A stretch of 64,000 nucleotides of DNA, taken from assembly GCF_000021565.1 (NCBI RefSeq), contig NC_012440.1:1566210-1630209 (forward strand), written 5' to 3'. Positions 1 to 8,102 of this stretch are shown here, piece by piece; the stretch's first letter is position 1; every line of letters begins with the position of its first letter. The notes below the pieces were generated by a model that was not told the DNA's origin, did no database searches, and saw nothing but the letters and a program-made list of their open reading frames with translations. Origin of the DNA: Persephonella marina EX-H1 (GTDB lineage: Bacteria; Aquificota; Aquificia; Aquificales; Hydrogenothermaceae). Position numbers and translations under genes: made by a program.

Positions 1-229
1 TGACCGACTTTTCAGCAAAAAGTGTAGGAGAAACAAGATCTTCAAAGATACCCTGAAGATCTTTTATAAGTGTTCTGTAGTTTGTTATGGCATCCTTTTT
101 TGACTGTATATGGGCTTCCCTTTCCTGAAGAAGGAGTATCTGTTGACTTTTTATATACTGAACCTGATCAAGTATCTGTTGGTAATCAAAATTTCCAGCA
201 AGATTGCTGAAATAGATCTCTCCAGCCAT
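1..229 (-). CDS. fliD: Flagellar hook-associated protein 2 (filament cap), N-terminal part, cut by window edge
   Basis: The reading frame starts at an ATG at 229, preceded by an AGAGGTG ribosome binding site, and runs off the left edge of the window, so only about 76 residues are visible. The N-terminus (SNLAGNFDYQQILDQ) matches the usual FliD opening, where a conserved Gly-rich segment is followed by a helix that packs in the D0 coiled coil. FliD caps the growing flagellar filament and guides flagellin insertion. The gene lies 4 bp downstream of flaG in the order flagellin-flaG-fliD that is common in polar flagellates. I cannot see the central or C-terminal domains, so intactness is unknown. 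Confidence 0.82.
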   Translation of the reverse strand, partial: MAGEIYFSNLAGNFDYQQILDQVQYIKSQQILLLQEREAHIQSKKDAITNYRTLIKDLQGIFEDLVSPTLFAEKSV

Positions 230-233
230 AACC

Positions 234-596
234 CTACACCTCTTTCCTGAAAAGCAGGCCAACTAACTCATCAATTCTTTTAGCAAGCTCCAGTAAGTAT
301 TCTGGTGGTATCTGCCTTACAACCTCATTCGTCTTTTTATCAATAATCTTTATAACAGGTTCCTGAAGATCCTTGTCTATCTCTATTTTCAGATACTTGT
401 TCATATAATCAAACTTTTCTTTTATACCTTTGAGAAGAGACTCTATCTGGTTTTTATCAAGCTTTTTCAGTTCTTCCTTTAGCTGCTGGTTTATATCGTT
501 CTGTCTGTTTATCTGACTGTTCTGTGCTTCAACTGATTTTGAACCGCCCTGAACAAGTGTTTTATCAAGCATGTTGTTGATACTTTTTATATCCAT
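234..596 (-). CDS. flaG: FlaG family flagellar protein
   Basis: The product is a small acidic/basic protein of 120 residues. Its C-terminal half carries the FlaG signature: a helix with LKIEIDKDL, then a beta segment PVIKIIDKKTNEVVRQIPPE and a terminal helix. FlaG proteins influence filament length and sit beside fliD in many species. I chose the ATG at 596 because GGAAGG lies 7 nt upstream; an in-frame ATG at 611 has no good ribosome binding site and lies close to the upstream hairpin. The N-terminal 50 residues are Gln/Asn/Lys-rich and probably disordered. The gene is probably read through from flagellin, with fliD following 4 bp later. Confidence 0.85.
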   Translation of the reverse strand: MDIKSINNMLDKTLVQGGSKSVEAQNSQINRQNDINQQLKEELKKLDKNQIESLLKGIKEKFDYMNKYLKIEIDKDLQEPVIKIIDKKTNEVVRQIPPEYLLELAKRIDELVGLLFRKEV

Positions 597-622
597 GGCT
601 TTACCTTCCATAATTAATTATA

Positions 623-641
623 AGGAGGGAAAGACCCTCCT
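623..641 (-). terminator. Hairpin between flagellin and flaG
   Basis: AGGAGGG and CCCTCCT form a perfect 7-bp stem with a 5-nt loop just after the flagellin stop codon. On the minus strand the stem is followed by an AT-rich stretch without a clean T run. It is probably an attenuating terminator or an mRNA 3'-end stabiliser that lets flagellin be made in excess over flaG and fliD. Confidence 0.55.
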
Positions 642-656
642 CTATAAATATAAGAA

Positions 657-1523
657 TTATCTGAGTAATTGTAAAACCATCTGTGGAACCTGATTTGCCT
701 GAGCAAGCATAGCTGTACCAGACTGCATAAGGATCTGGTATTTTGTGAATGCAGACATCTCTTTTGCCATATCCACGTTTCTTATTCTTGATTCCGCTTC
801 TGATGTGTTTATTCTCTGTGTCTCGTTGTTTGAGATGATCTTCTCAAGCTCAATCTGGTAAGAACCGAGTTTTGCGTTAAGATCATCAACAGCTTTTATA
901 AGGTTGTCAACAGTCTGAACTGATGTGTTAGCTGCTGTAGATGTTGTAACATCTATTGAGTATGATGAGGCTCCTATCTGGACTGTTGATGCTGCAGTTC
1001 CAGTTGAACCTGCTGTAGCAACAGCCACACCGATTGAGATCTGTAAGTTCTGGTTAGTTCTACCACCGTAATGGATGTTGAAACTTGTAGCAAGAGATGC
1101 CGTACTTGCGAAAAGCTGTATACCGTTGAACTCTGTGTCAGAGAAGATCTTGCTTATAGCATCAACGAGAGAGTTAATATCCTGCTGTATCTGTGCTCTT
1201 GCGTTGGAGTCTAATGTGTTTGATGCCTGGATGACTTTGGCTTTTACATCATTAAGTATGTTGTAAACCTCAGTTAATGATCCCTGTCCTATCTGTGCGA
1301 TACTTACACCATCCTGAGCGTTTCTTGTTCCCTGTTCAAGTGATACAGCATATGTTTTGAGCTGGTCTGCGATATAAAGTCCTGCAGCATCGTCAGCAGC
1401 CCTGTTGATTCTATAACCTGTGGCGAGTCTTTCCAGGGATTTGTTCAGGCTGAACTCTGTTTTCTTCAGGTTGTTTAGTGTGAAATCCGCCTGATAGTTG
1501 TAGTTAATTCTTAAAGCACCCAT
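657..1523 (-). CDS. fliC: Flagellin
   Basis: The filament subunit has 288 residues. The N-terminal D0/D1 helices (LNKSLERLATGYRINRAADDAAG, about residues 25-48) and the C-terminal D1/D0 helices (the NVDMAKEMSAFTKYQIL segment, ending in VLQLLR) match bacterial flagellins. Residues about 139-206 form a short variable region rich in Ser, Thr and Ala, the expected site of O-linked nonulosonic acid. The length is short for the family, so D2/D3 are minimal. The ATG at 1523 is preceded by TCGGAGG, and a sigma-28-type promoter lies 40 bp upstream. The Maf and legionaminic acid genes immediately upstream suggest that this flagellin is glycosylated. Confidence 0.95.
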   Translation of the reverse strand: MGALRINYNYQADFTLNNLKKTEFSLNKSLERLATGYRINRAADDAAGLYIADQLKTYAVSLEQGTRNAQDGVSIAQIGQGSLTEVYNILNDVKAKVIQASNTLDSNARAQIQQDINSLVDAISKIFSDTEFNGIQLFASTASLATSFNIHYGGRTNQNLQISIGVAVATAGSTGTAASTVQIGASSYSIDVTTSTAANTSVQTVDNLIKAVDDLNAKLGSYQIELEKIISNNETQRINTSEAESRIRNVDMAKEMSAFTKYQILMQSGTAMLAQANQVPQMVLQLLR

Positions 1524-1531
1524 AACTGGTT

Positions 1532-1572
1532 ACCTCCGATAAAGTGTTTTGTTGATTTCTATTATCGGAGGT
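1532..1572. repeat. Perfect 11-bp inverted repeat spanning flagellin ribosome binding site and -10 element
   Basis: ACCTCCGATAA at 1532-1542 and TTATCGGAGGT at 1562-1572 are exact reverse complements separated by 19 bp. The upstream arm contains the sigma-28 -10 element and the downstream arm contains the flagellin Shine-Dalgarno sequence. A transcript starting about 7 nt past the -10 would lack the upstream arm, so an RNA hairpin would form only on read-through transcripts from upstream genes. Confidence 0.7.
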
Positions 1573-1588
1573 GGTTTATAATTTTTTA
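1562..1588 (-). promoter_or_regulatory. Sigma-28 (FliA)-type promoter of flagellin
   Basis: On the minus strand TAAA (1585-1588) is followed by exactly 15 nt and then TCCGATAA (1562-1569). The FliA consensus is TAAA-N15-GCCGATAA, so 11 of the 12 defined positions match. The element lies 38 bp upstream of the flagellin start. Confidence 0.8.
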
Positions 1589-1604
1589 GGAAATTTAATA
1601 GTTT

Positions 1605-3521
1605 TTATTTACCGTTGTATATCTGCCTGATCAGACTGCCGTCAAGATAAGGTTTTAAGAGTTTCAGATCGTCTTTTATGGTTAATAAACCATTTAAAGC
1701 CTTTTCCTTCTTCTCCTCAAGCATTCTGTTTCCGGCATCCCCTGAATATATAATTCCAAGCTTGTAAATATACAGAAGTATAGTTTTCATACTTCCTGAA
1801 AGTAAGATGTACGGAACTTCGTACTTTTGATAACTGAGAATGAGATCATAGCCTTCTTTTACAAATTCAACAAGTTTCTCAAAGTTTTCTAAATCTGCCT
1901 CTTTTACATGTGATATAAAACTGTCCAACATATTGATGGAGGTATCAAAAAAGTCTGATCCGTCTGGGTTTATTATGACGCTGTAATCGTCTGAGAAAAG
2001 GGAGTAAATATTTTCCAGTATCTGATCCTTTTTGATCTCTGGGATATTTATACTGGAAGGATCTTTAACAGGAACAGCACTCTCAATCTTAGCCCCATCA
2101 GAACAGTTATAAAAGTTCCTGTCCTTAAATGAGGATATGAGTATATCAAGATGTTCCTTTGACCAGAGGAGTATATCATTTGTTAAAACTCTGCCTCCAA
2201 AGTTACCATCAACCTCAAGCTGAACCTCCATAAACTCCTCAATATACTTGAACTCCTTACTATCAAATATCGTCCCTGAGACATGTTTTTTCTCCCTTTC
2301 TTTAAATCCCATATCAGTTCCAAAGAAGATTATATTCTCAAATCCTGAGATAATGGCTATAGAGGTTGCTGTATTTGTTACTGTCGGTGTAATGGCAGGT
2401 GGTATAAAAGATGGGTTCAGTATTTTTGTGTGAATAGCCCCTTCCCTGAAAAAAAGGTAAGCATTTTTAAACATTCTTTTTATATCAGGGTGTACAACAT
2501 CAGCGGCGATAAGATCTATCTTTTTAAGATAATCTGCAGGTAATCTCTCAAGAATATCTTTTCTTATAGTCTCCCTCTCAAGTTCTATATGAAAATCAGG
2601 TGTTATCCCTTCTTTGTAAAGTTTGTGAAGTGCTGTTCCACAGGAAAAGATAACAGCTTTATCTGCATTATCTCTTATAAAACCAATATCTTTCTCAAGT
2701 GAAGGTCCTGAAGCTACTATGAATACCGTTGAGTTTTCTATCTTTTTTGAAGGTCTGAAAAGGTATGGTGGTTTTTCCTTTAGATTTTCAAGTCCATGTT
2801 TTAATGCTATCTTCTCATCATCATAAAATCCCCACCCTTTTATGGATAGAAGTAAAGCTTTTTTCAGGATTGTATCAAAATTTTCACTGTAAGTGTTGTT
2901 TATATAAAGATTTACCTTTGCTAAAAAAGGAATTAAGACAGGATTGTTTTTCGTTATTATATCCTTTACTGATCTTCTTATTATATTTTCATCGTTGCCT
3001 ATAATGAGGTATAGTTTATACCTATCAAACATCTCACTGTAGTCAACATTGTAAAGTGATATAACAAACTTGTAAGGATCAGGTTCATAAACGATTATAA
3101 GATCTGTCTTTATCTCATCTGTAAGTGTTTTTAGAATTCTTCCTGTTCCAAGACCGTTGATAAAAACAACTGGGAAGTATCTGTGATCTAAGATAACTTT
3201 GGAGAAGTTTTCCTTAACACTTTCAATCTCCCTGTCTGCCTCAAGACTTTCTACAAGTTTTGAGTGTATGTAATCTTTCAGGTTTTTATTCTCTTTGTAC
3301 TGCGGGAAAAGAAAAACAAACTCCAGATTGCTGAAAAGTAAGCTTTCTGTCTTAATATCCTCTACGTATATATTACTTCCAGTTTTTATGATAAAACCTT
3401 CTTCTGTCTGTGAGAATGTTATATCTGAGAGGGAACAGTCCTTTATAAAGCTGTATATATCAGTCTTTTCTTCCTTGAAGTATCTTAAATTTTTCTTGTA
3501 AAGCTTCATCTTATTTCTCAT
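1605..3521 (-). CDS. Maf-family motility-associated glycosyltransferase (DUF115)
   Basis: This 638-residue protein resembles Maf/MptE-like proteins, which transfer CMP-activated nonulosonic acids to Ser/Thr of flagellin in Campylobacter, Helicobacter, Aeromonas and relatives. Visible marks are NGLGTG (122-127) and YEPD (145-148) in the N-terminal Rossmann-like part, and the DUF115 hallmark SGPSLEKD (271-278), followed by a second Rossmann-like fold with FFGTDMG. The ATG at 3521 has AGGAGAGAG just upstream and overlaps the end of legF by 11 bp. Its position between flagellin and the CMP-sugar synthase genes fits a flagellin glycosyltransferase using CMP-legionaminic acid. The exact sugar and the glycosylated residues are inferred. 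Confidence 0.85.
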   Translation of the reverse strand: MRNKMKLYKKNLRYFKEEKTDIYSFIKDCSLSDITFSQTEEGFIIKTGSNIYVEDIKTESLLFSNLEFVFLFPQYKENKNLKDYIHSKLVESLEADREIESVKENFSKVILDHRYFPVVFINGLGTGRILKTLTDEIKTDLIIVYEPDPYKFVISLYNVDYSEMFDRYKLYLIIGNDENIIRRSVKDIITKNNPVLIPFLAKVNLYINNTYSENFDTILKKALLLSIKGWGFYDDEKIALKHGLENLKEKPPYLFRPSKKIENSTVFIVASGPSLEKDIGFIRDNADKAVIFSCGTALHKLYKEGITPDFHIELERETIRKDILERLPADYLKKIDLIAADVVHPDIKRMFKNAYLFFREGAIHTKILNPSFIPPAITPTVTNTATSIAIISGFENIIFFGTDMGFKEREKKHVSGTIFDSKEFKYIEEFMEVQLEVDGNFGGRVLTNDILLWSKEHLDILISSFKDRNFYNCSDGAKIESAVPVKDPSSINIPEIKKDQILENIYSLFSDDYSVIINPDGSDFFDTSINMLDSFISHVKEADLENFEKLVEFVKEGYDLILSYQKYEVPYILLSGSMKTILLYIYKLGIIYSGDAGNRMLEEKKEKALNGLLTIKDDLKLLKPYLDGSLIRQIYNGK

Positions 3522-4197
3522 ATCTCTCTCCTATGAATATCTCTGCTATTCTCAGGTCTGTATGATCGTCTATATCTATAGAGCTGATCCTGTCCATAAT
3601 GAAAGGGATAGTCCTTTCTGGAAAAAGATCTTTATTTTTCAGCAGTGTTTTTACATCGTATATGTATATCGCACCGTTAGGTATGTATACTGAAGGCATG
3701 TCCTGTCTTCTTGTGAATCTTTCTTTGAAGAGATGTTTAAGAAAACCATCTTTATCTATTTCCATCATCCAGAAAGGTTTTTCTGAAGCTTCCCTCACAC
3801 TTATAACAGCCTCAGGCTTTTTCTCCAGAAACAGCTCAACTGCCCTGTCTATATGATCTTTATCCCTCAGAGGTGATGTTGGCTGGAGAAGTACCAGAAC
3901 ATCAGGTCTGAAATACTGTAAGTGGTAAAATATAACATCCTTTGTTGGTGTTTCATCCTGTGAAAGATCCTCTGGTCTTATGTATGGTATCTCAGCTCCA
4001 TATTTTTTTGATATATCCGCTATCTCATTACTGTCCGTTGATACAAATGTTCTTTCTATATACCTGCTCTCAATAGACGCTTTTATAGTCCAGTATATTA
4101 GAGGTTTTCCACCAAGATTCACAATATTTTTTTTAGGAATACCTTTACTTCCAGATCGTGCAGGTATAAGAGCGTGTATTTTCATATCTTTACTCAT
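3511..4197 (-). CDS. legF: CMP-legionaminic acid synthase (acylneuraminate cytidylyltransferase family)
   Basis: The 228-residue protein activates a nonulosonic acid with CTP to give the CMP-sugar donor. The N-terminal nucleotide-binding loop ARSGSKGIP (13-21) is the signature of NeuA/PseF/LegF enzymes, and VLLQPTSPLR and the basic KERFTRRQDMP region are also typical. The start overlaps the ptmE stop as ATGA, suggesting translational coupling; a second ATG four codons in is possible. Because the neighbours build the sugar through NeuB- and NeuC-like enzymes rather than PseB/C, I favour legionaminic over pseudaminic acid. Motifs alone do not separate legionaminic from N-acetylneuraminic acid. 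Confidence 0.87.
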   Translation of the reverse strand: MSKDMKIHALIPARSGSKGIPKKNIVNLGGKPLIYWTIKASIESRYIERTFVSTDSNEIADISKKYGAEIPYIRPEDLSQDETPTKDVIFYHLQYFRPDVLVLLQPTSPLRDKDHIDRAVELFLEKKPEAVISVREASEKPFWMMEIDKDGFLKHLFKERFTRRQDMPSVYIPNGAIYIYDVKTLLKNKDLFPERTIPFIMDRISSIDIDDHTDLRIAEIFIGERYEK

Positions 4198-5261
4198 ACG
4201 ATAACCAGTTTCTCAAGAGCTTTTCTGTACTCATCCCACTGTCCAAGGTCTATATAATCACTCTCATTTACAGGGTATGCATAAACATCCTTCTTATCTT
4301 TTATAAGATCGTCTATAAGCTGTGGCATATCGTAAAAGCTTTTTTCAGGAATGTAATCTAAAGCTTTTTTATTCAGTACATAAACACCTGTATTTATAGG
4401 AAATGTGTACTCAGGCTTTTCTTCAATATGGTCAATCTTCCCACCATCTGTAAGATTTACAACACCGTAGGGTATTTTATAATGCTGTATTGATGTGATT
4501 GAGGTGAGATAGGCTCTGTTCTTCCTGTGGAAGTCAAGAACCTTTTTCATATTTGCCCTTACTATGATGTCGCAGTTTGATACTATAAAGTCTGAGTTTA
4601 TCCTGTCCTGAATCAGTTTTAGACTGCCGGCTGTTCCATAAAAATCATCCTCCCACACAAAATCTATAGAGTAATCCTTTTCAATACCGTTAAAGTAAGC
4701 TTCTATAAGCTCACCTTTGTAGTTCAGTGTGAGTATGAACCTTCTTATTCCGAACTTTTTAAACTGATCAATTATATACTCAACAGCTGTTTTATTTCCC
4801 ACAGGGATCAGAGGTTTAGGGAGAACTTCCGTAAATGGACGCATCCTTGTTCCTTTACCGCCTGCCATTATAACAACAGGTATATCCTCATCTATCTTTT
4901 CGTAGGGGATCTCTTTCTTACCGAAAAATGATGTCCATGTTATGAATGTTTTTACATGCTTTTTTCTGTCTAAAACAGGGATAAGCTCTATTTTTTTTCC
5001 AACCATTATCTCTTTTATTCTTGTCTCATCTATCTCATCTTCGTATATGAAAATAGGATTGGGATTGTAAACATCCTTCACAAAACCTTCTATCTTACCT
5101 GTCCTGAGAATGTATCTCCTTATATCCCCATCTGTTAAAGCACCTATAAGCTCATCTTTCTCATTGGTTACAAGCAGAACCTTCTCAGATGTTCTGTCTA
5201 ACTTTTTTAAGGCTTCTGTGATTGTGTTTTCAGGTTTTATAAATATGTCCTTATACATCAT
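4194..5261 (-). CDS. ptmE: CBS-domain sugar-1-phosphate nucleotidyltransferase (PtmE-like)
   Basis: The 355-residue protein joins two CBS domains (about residues 1-115) to a nucleotidyltransferase domain with GGKGTRM at 134-140 and the LPKP motif at 147-150. In Campylobacter jejuni, PtmE has this architecture and makes GDP-glucosamine from glucosamine-1-phosphate and GTP, the first committed step of the GDP-linked legionaminic acid route. The gene overlaps legG upstream and legF downstream. The CBS pair suggests adenine-nucleotide control of flux. The start could be ATG 5261 or 5258. Specificity for GTP and glucosamine is inferred from the locus. Confidence 0.8.
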   Translation of the reverse strand: MMYKDIFIKPENTITEALKKLDRTSEKVLLVTNEKDELIGALTDGDIRRYILRTGKIEGFVKDVYNPNPIFIYEDEIDETRIKEIMVGKKIELIPVLDRKKHVKTFITWTSFFGKKEIPYEKIDEDIPVVIMAGGKGTRMRPFTEVLPKPLIPVGNKTAVEYIIDQFKKFGIRRFILTLNYKGELIEAYFNGIEKDYSIDFVWEDDFYGTAGSLKLIQDRINSDFIVSNCDIIVRANMKKVLDFHRKNRAYLTSITSIQHYKIPYGVVNLTDGGKIDHIEEKPEYTFPINTGVYVLNKKALDYIPEKSFYDMPQLIDDLIKDKKDVYAYPVNESDYIDLGQWDEYRKALEKLVIV

Positions 5262-6423
5262 CTACCTCTAAATCATAAAAGCTTTTCCTGATATCTTTAA
5301 TATCGTAAGTTTTCAGTATATTTTTTATTTTTACAGATGCGATACCGTCTCCGTATGGATTTTTTGTCTTTTTCAAGATTTTCTTAAATTCAGGAGAGTA
5401 TAGTTTTTCAAAGGCTTTTTTTATACTCTCATAATCTGGGTCACAGTCTATAACACTCTCAGCTTTTACCCTTCCTTTCTGTCTGTTTCCTATATTTATA
5501 GTTCCTATCCTGAAAGATGGTGCCTCTATTATCCCGCTTGATGAGTTTCCTACAACAGCATCAACGTATCTCATCGTTGAAAGGTATAAAAGCTGTCCCA
5601 TTGATGTGAAGGCTACAGCCTTTTCAGGATTTCTTGTTACATACTCATCTATTAATGCATTTATCTTTCTTCCTTCAGGATCTGCGTTTGATTTTGTGAA
5701 TATAAGTTTTGTGTTCTTAAGCTGGTCAAGAACTTCCAGGAGTATTTTAAAAATTTCTGCAGATGATATTTTTGATAATGTCTCAGGATGGAATGTTATA
5801 AGAAGATTCCTCTCCCATAGTTTAAAACCAAGCTTTTTCTCAAGCTGATCCTTAGATAGCAGTTTTAATCTTTTTATATTATCTATACCTAAAGCTCCAA
5901 CATTAAAAACCCTTTCAGGTTCTTCTCCAAGCTGGATAACCCTTTTTCTGTATTCTTCTGTGGATGTGAAATGGAGAAAAGAAAGTTTAGTTATAGCGTG
6001 TCTGTATCCTTCATCTAAAGCTCCTTCCGTTATCTCTCCCCCGTGAATGTGAGCTACCGGAATTCTGAGTGTGAAGGATGATACCGCAAAGGCTAAAGCC
6101 TCAAATCTGTCTCCAAGAACTACGGTGATATCAGGTTTTAGTCTGTTTAGTGCGTCTGTATAACCAATGATTCCAAGACCTATAGATTTTGATATACCGG
6201 CAGGTGTATCTGAGGATAGAAGCATCTCAACTTTCTCATCTATATTAAAACCGTCTTTTTGTATATCCCTGTATGTCAGCCCAAACTCCGGGGATAGATG
6301 CATTCCTGAAACAACTATCTGTAACTCCAGATCTTTATCCTTACTGATCTCTTCCATAAGAGGCTTCAAAAGTCCGTATTCAGCTCTAGTCCCTGTAAAC
6401 ACACATATTTTTCTTTTATTCAT
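5251..6423 (-). CDS. legG: Hydrolysing NDP-sugar 2-epimerase (LegG/NeuC family)
   Basis: This 390-residue enzyme removes the nucleotide and inverts C2 of the NDP-diacetamido sugar, giving the 6-deoxymannose derivative that the synthase condenses with phosphoenolpyruvate. The opening GTRAEYGLLKPL (from residue 11) and the VAHIHGGE segment with GALDE are typical of WecB/NeuC-family epimerases. I chose the ATG at 6423, behind AGAGAGTG, over a start six codons earlier that would run into the toxin gene. The toxin stop ends 1 bp upstream, so legG may be transcribed both from the operon and from the toxin-antitoxin promoter. Confidence 0.86.
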   Translation of the reverse strand: MNKRKICVFTGTRAEYGLLKPLMEEISKDKDLELQIVVSGMHLSPEFGLTYRDIQKDGFNIDEKVEMLLSSDTPAGISKSIGLGIIGYTDALNRLKPDITVVLGDRFEALAFAVSSFTLRIPVAHIHGGEITEGALDEGYRHAITKLSFLHFTSTEEYRKRVIQLGEEPERVFNVGALGIDNIKRLKLLSKDQLEKKLGFKLWERNLLITFHPETLSKISSAEIFKILLEVLDQLKNTKLIFTKSNADPEGRKINALIDEYVTRNPEKAVAFTSMGQLLYLSTMRYVDAVVGNSSSGIIEAPSFRIGTINIGNRQKGRVKAESVIDCDPDYESIKKAFEKLYSPEFKKILKKTKNPYGDGIASVKIKNILKTYDIKDIRKSFYDLEVDDV

Positions 6424-6424
6424 A

Positions 6425-6844
6425 TCACTCTCTTTTAGCAAAAGGATTTATGATTTTCAGGCTGTTCTCAATTTTTTGATTGTGATGTAAATCCTCAGTG
6501 TATAAAACTGAAGAGCCGCTTTCTAAAGCTGATGCTATTATCAAACTGTCCCAGTAGGAAAATCCGTATCTTTGCTTAATACTTATAGCTAATCTTATTT
6601 CCTTTTTACTGATAATATAAAAATCAAAAATATCCATAAATTCATTAGCATACATAAATGTAAGTTCTTCAGATAAAATTTTTTTCTTAATACAAACATT
6701 TATAAACTCATTTATAACTTGAGAACTTAAAGTTATTAAGTCTGCATTGTCTATTAAGATCTGTCTTGCTATCTCACACTTTTGGCAGTTCTTAGAGATA
6801 GAGTAGATCAAGATATTTGTGTCAATAAATATCCTATCTCTCAT
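6425..6844 (-). CDS. PIN-domain toxin (VapC-like)
   Basis: The 139-residue protein is a single PIN domain, a metal-dependent RNase fold. All four acidic positions are visible: Asp8 in FIDTN, Glu46 in VINEF, Asp99 in SYWDS and Asp118 in YTEDL, so the nuclease is probably active. The start overlaps the antitoxin gene by 11 bp, the usual antitoxin-first order. The gene is visibly more AT-rich than the leg genes on either side and lies inside their operon, which suggests later insertion. VapC toxins cut tRNA or rRNA; the target here is unknown. Confidence 0.85.
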   Translation of the reverse strand: MRDRIFIDTNILIYSISKNCQKCEIARQILIDNADLITLSSQVINEFINVCIKKKILSEELTFMYANEFMDIFDFYIISKKEIRLAISIKQRYGFSYWDSLIIASALESGSSVLYTEDLHHNQKIENSLKIINPFAKRE

Positions 6845-7034
6845 GAGCTTCTTCTCTATTAAATTTGTAATTTTCAGGTAGTTTGCCTTTTGGATCTGAA
6901 AGCAGGGTTTTTAAAAGTTCCTTTTTGTTTTTATTATATTTTTTTAACAGATACTCATAGTAGTTCAACAGCTCGTTTCTGGCTTCTTCAGGTAGTATTC
7001 CAATGTTTATATATATATCTTCTTTCTTTTCCAT
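6834..7034 (-). CDS. Small antitoxin-like protein (DUF2281-type) paired with the PIN toxin
   Basis: The 66-residue, highly charged protein has an N-terminal segment ILPEEARNELLNYYEYLLKKY that resembles DUF2281 antitoxins, in which a helix of the form LPEE-x-L-x-FIEFLL precedes a disordered, toxin-binding tail. GGAGG lies 5 nt before the ATG. It overlaps the PIN gene by 11 bp and has a candidate promoter immediately upstream. I see no obvious DNA-binding domain in the short N-terminus, so autoregulation is uncertain. Assignment rests mainly on size, position and the short motif. Confidence 0.68.
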   Translation of the reverse strand: MEKKEDIYINIGILPEEARNELLNYYEYLLKKYNKNKKELLKTLLSDPKGKLPENYKFNREEAHER

Positions 7035-7070
7035 CTTAAGCCTCCATTAGCAAGCCTTCAATCAAATCTT

Positions 7071-7098
7071 AATATAAGGTTACCTGACTTTTTATCAA
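7071..7098 (-). promoter_or_regulatory. Candidate sigma-70 promoter of the toxin-antitoxin pair
   Basis: On the minus strand TTGATA (7093-7098), a 16-nt spacer and TATATT (7071-7076) form a good sigma-70-like element. The -35 overlaps the legI stop codon. A small palindrome, CTTA-ATA-TAAG, covers the -10 and could be an operator. Confidence 0.5.
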
Positions 7099-8102
7099 AT
7101 ACATATATTTATAACCTCGTCTTTTTTGAAATCTCTTGGCGCTTTTTTTCCTATAATCTCATTCCATCTCATAGGAGATATACCCGTTCCAGGTCTTTTT
7201 ACTGTCAGATTCTCTTCTGTGAATATCTCTCCCTTTTTTATATCCCTTTTAGCAACTATACTCTTTCTTGCAACAGGAATATTTTTTATCTCTGATCTTG
7301 AAGGTTTTTTGATCCCATCTCCTAAAGCTTTTTCTACATTTCTGATAGCTCTCACCATAGCTTTTAGTTCATCAGGCTCTAAACTTGCCTTATGGTCAGG
7401 TCCCGGCAGATCCCTGTCAACTGTAAAATGTTTCTCTATAACTGACGCTCCAAGTGCAGCTGCGGCAACTGGTATCTCTATTCCTGTTGTGTGGTCAGAG
7501 TAACCAACTTTTACCTTAAATGCCTCCTTTATAGTTAGCATAGCTCTAAGATTTACATCTTCATAGGGTGTTGGGTATTCTGTGTTACAGTGGAGAACAG
7601 TTATATCTTTCTTTTCCGTTCCATTTTCTATCAGAACATCCAGAGCATCCTCTATCTCCCCAAGATCTGCCATACCTGTTGATAGTATAACCTTTTTCCT
7701 GTAGCTTCCTATCTCTTTCAAAAGAGGGTAGTTTGTTATCTCCCCTGATCCTATCTTGAATATATCCAGACCTAACTCTTTTAAAAATCTTGCACTTTCA
7801 ATATCAAATGGTGTTGAGAGAAATGTTATCCCTCTCTTATCACAGTAGCTTTTTAGCTCCTCAAAATCATTGAAAGACAGCTCAAGTTCCTTCAGCATAT
7901 CTAACTGTGATTTTGTTTTTCCTAAATTTTTCTTCTGGTATTCAGCCATCTCTGCATAAAGATTGACAAGGTTTTCAGCTTTAAATGTCTGGAATTTAAC
8001 AGCATCAGCTCCTGAATCTACAGCGATATCAATCAGTTTTTTTGCAAGATCAATACTTCCGTTATGATTAACACCAGCTTCTGCTATGATAAAAACTCTC
8101 AT
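7095..8102 (-). CDS. legI: Legionaminic acid synthase (NeuB family)
   Basis: The 335-residue enzyme condenses phosphoenolpyruvate with the 2-epimerised diacetamido sugar to form the nine-carbon acid. The start IIAEAGVNHNGS, the segments AVKFQTFKAE, KIGSGEITNYPLL and LHCNTEYPTP, and the C-terminal antifreeze-like SAF domain (about residues 275-335, beginning near VARKSIVAKRDI) define NeuB-family synthases. The length matches the family. The ATG at 8102 overlaps the legH stop by 4 bp. Downstream the operon is interrupted by the toxin-antitoxin pair. Family members make Neu5Ac, legionaminic or pseudaminic acid; the legB/C/H context favours legionaminic. Confidence 0.9.
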   Translation of the reverse strand: MRVFIIAEAGVNHNGSIDLAKKLIDIAVDSGADAVKFQTFKAENLVNLYAEMAEYQKKNLGKTKSQLDMLKELELSFNDFEELKSYCDKRGITFLSTPFDIESARFLKELGLDIFKIGSGEITNYPLLKEIGSYRKKVILSTGMADLGEIEDALDVLIENGTEKKDITVLHCNTEYPTPYEDVNLRAMLTIKEAFKVKVGYSDHTTGIEIPVAAAALGASVIEKHFTVDRDLPGPDHKASLEPDELKAMVRAIRNVEKALGDGIKKPSRSEIKNIPVARKSIVAKRDIKKGEIFTEENLTVKRPGTGISPMRWNEIIGKKAPRDFKKDEVINICI

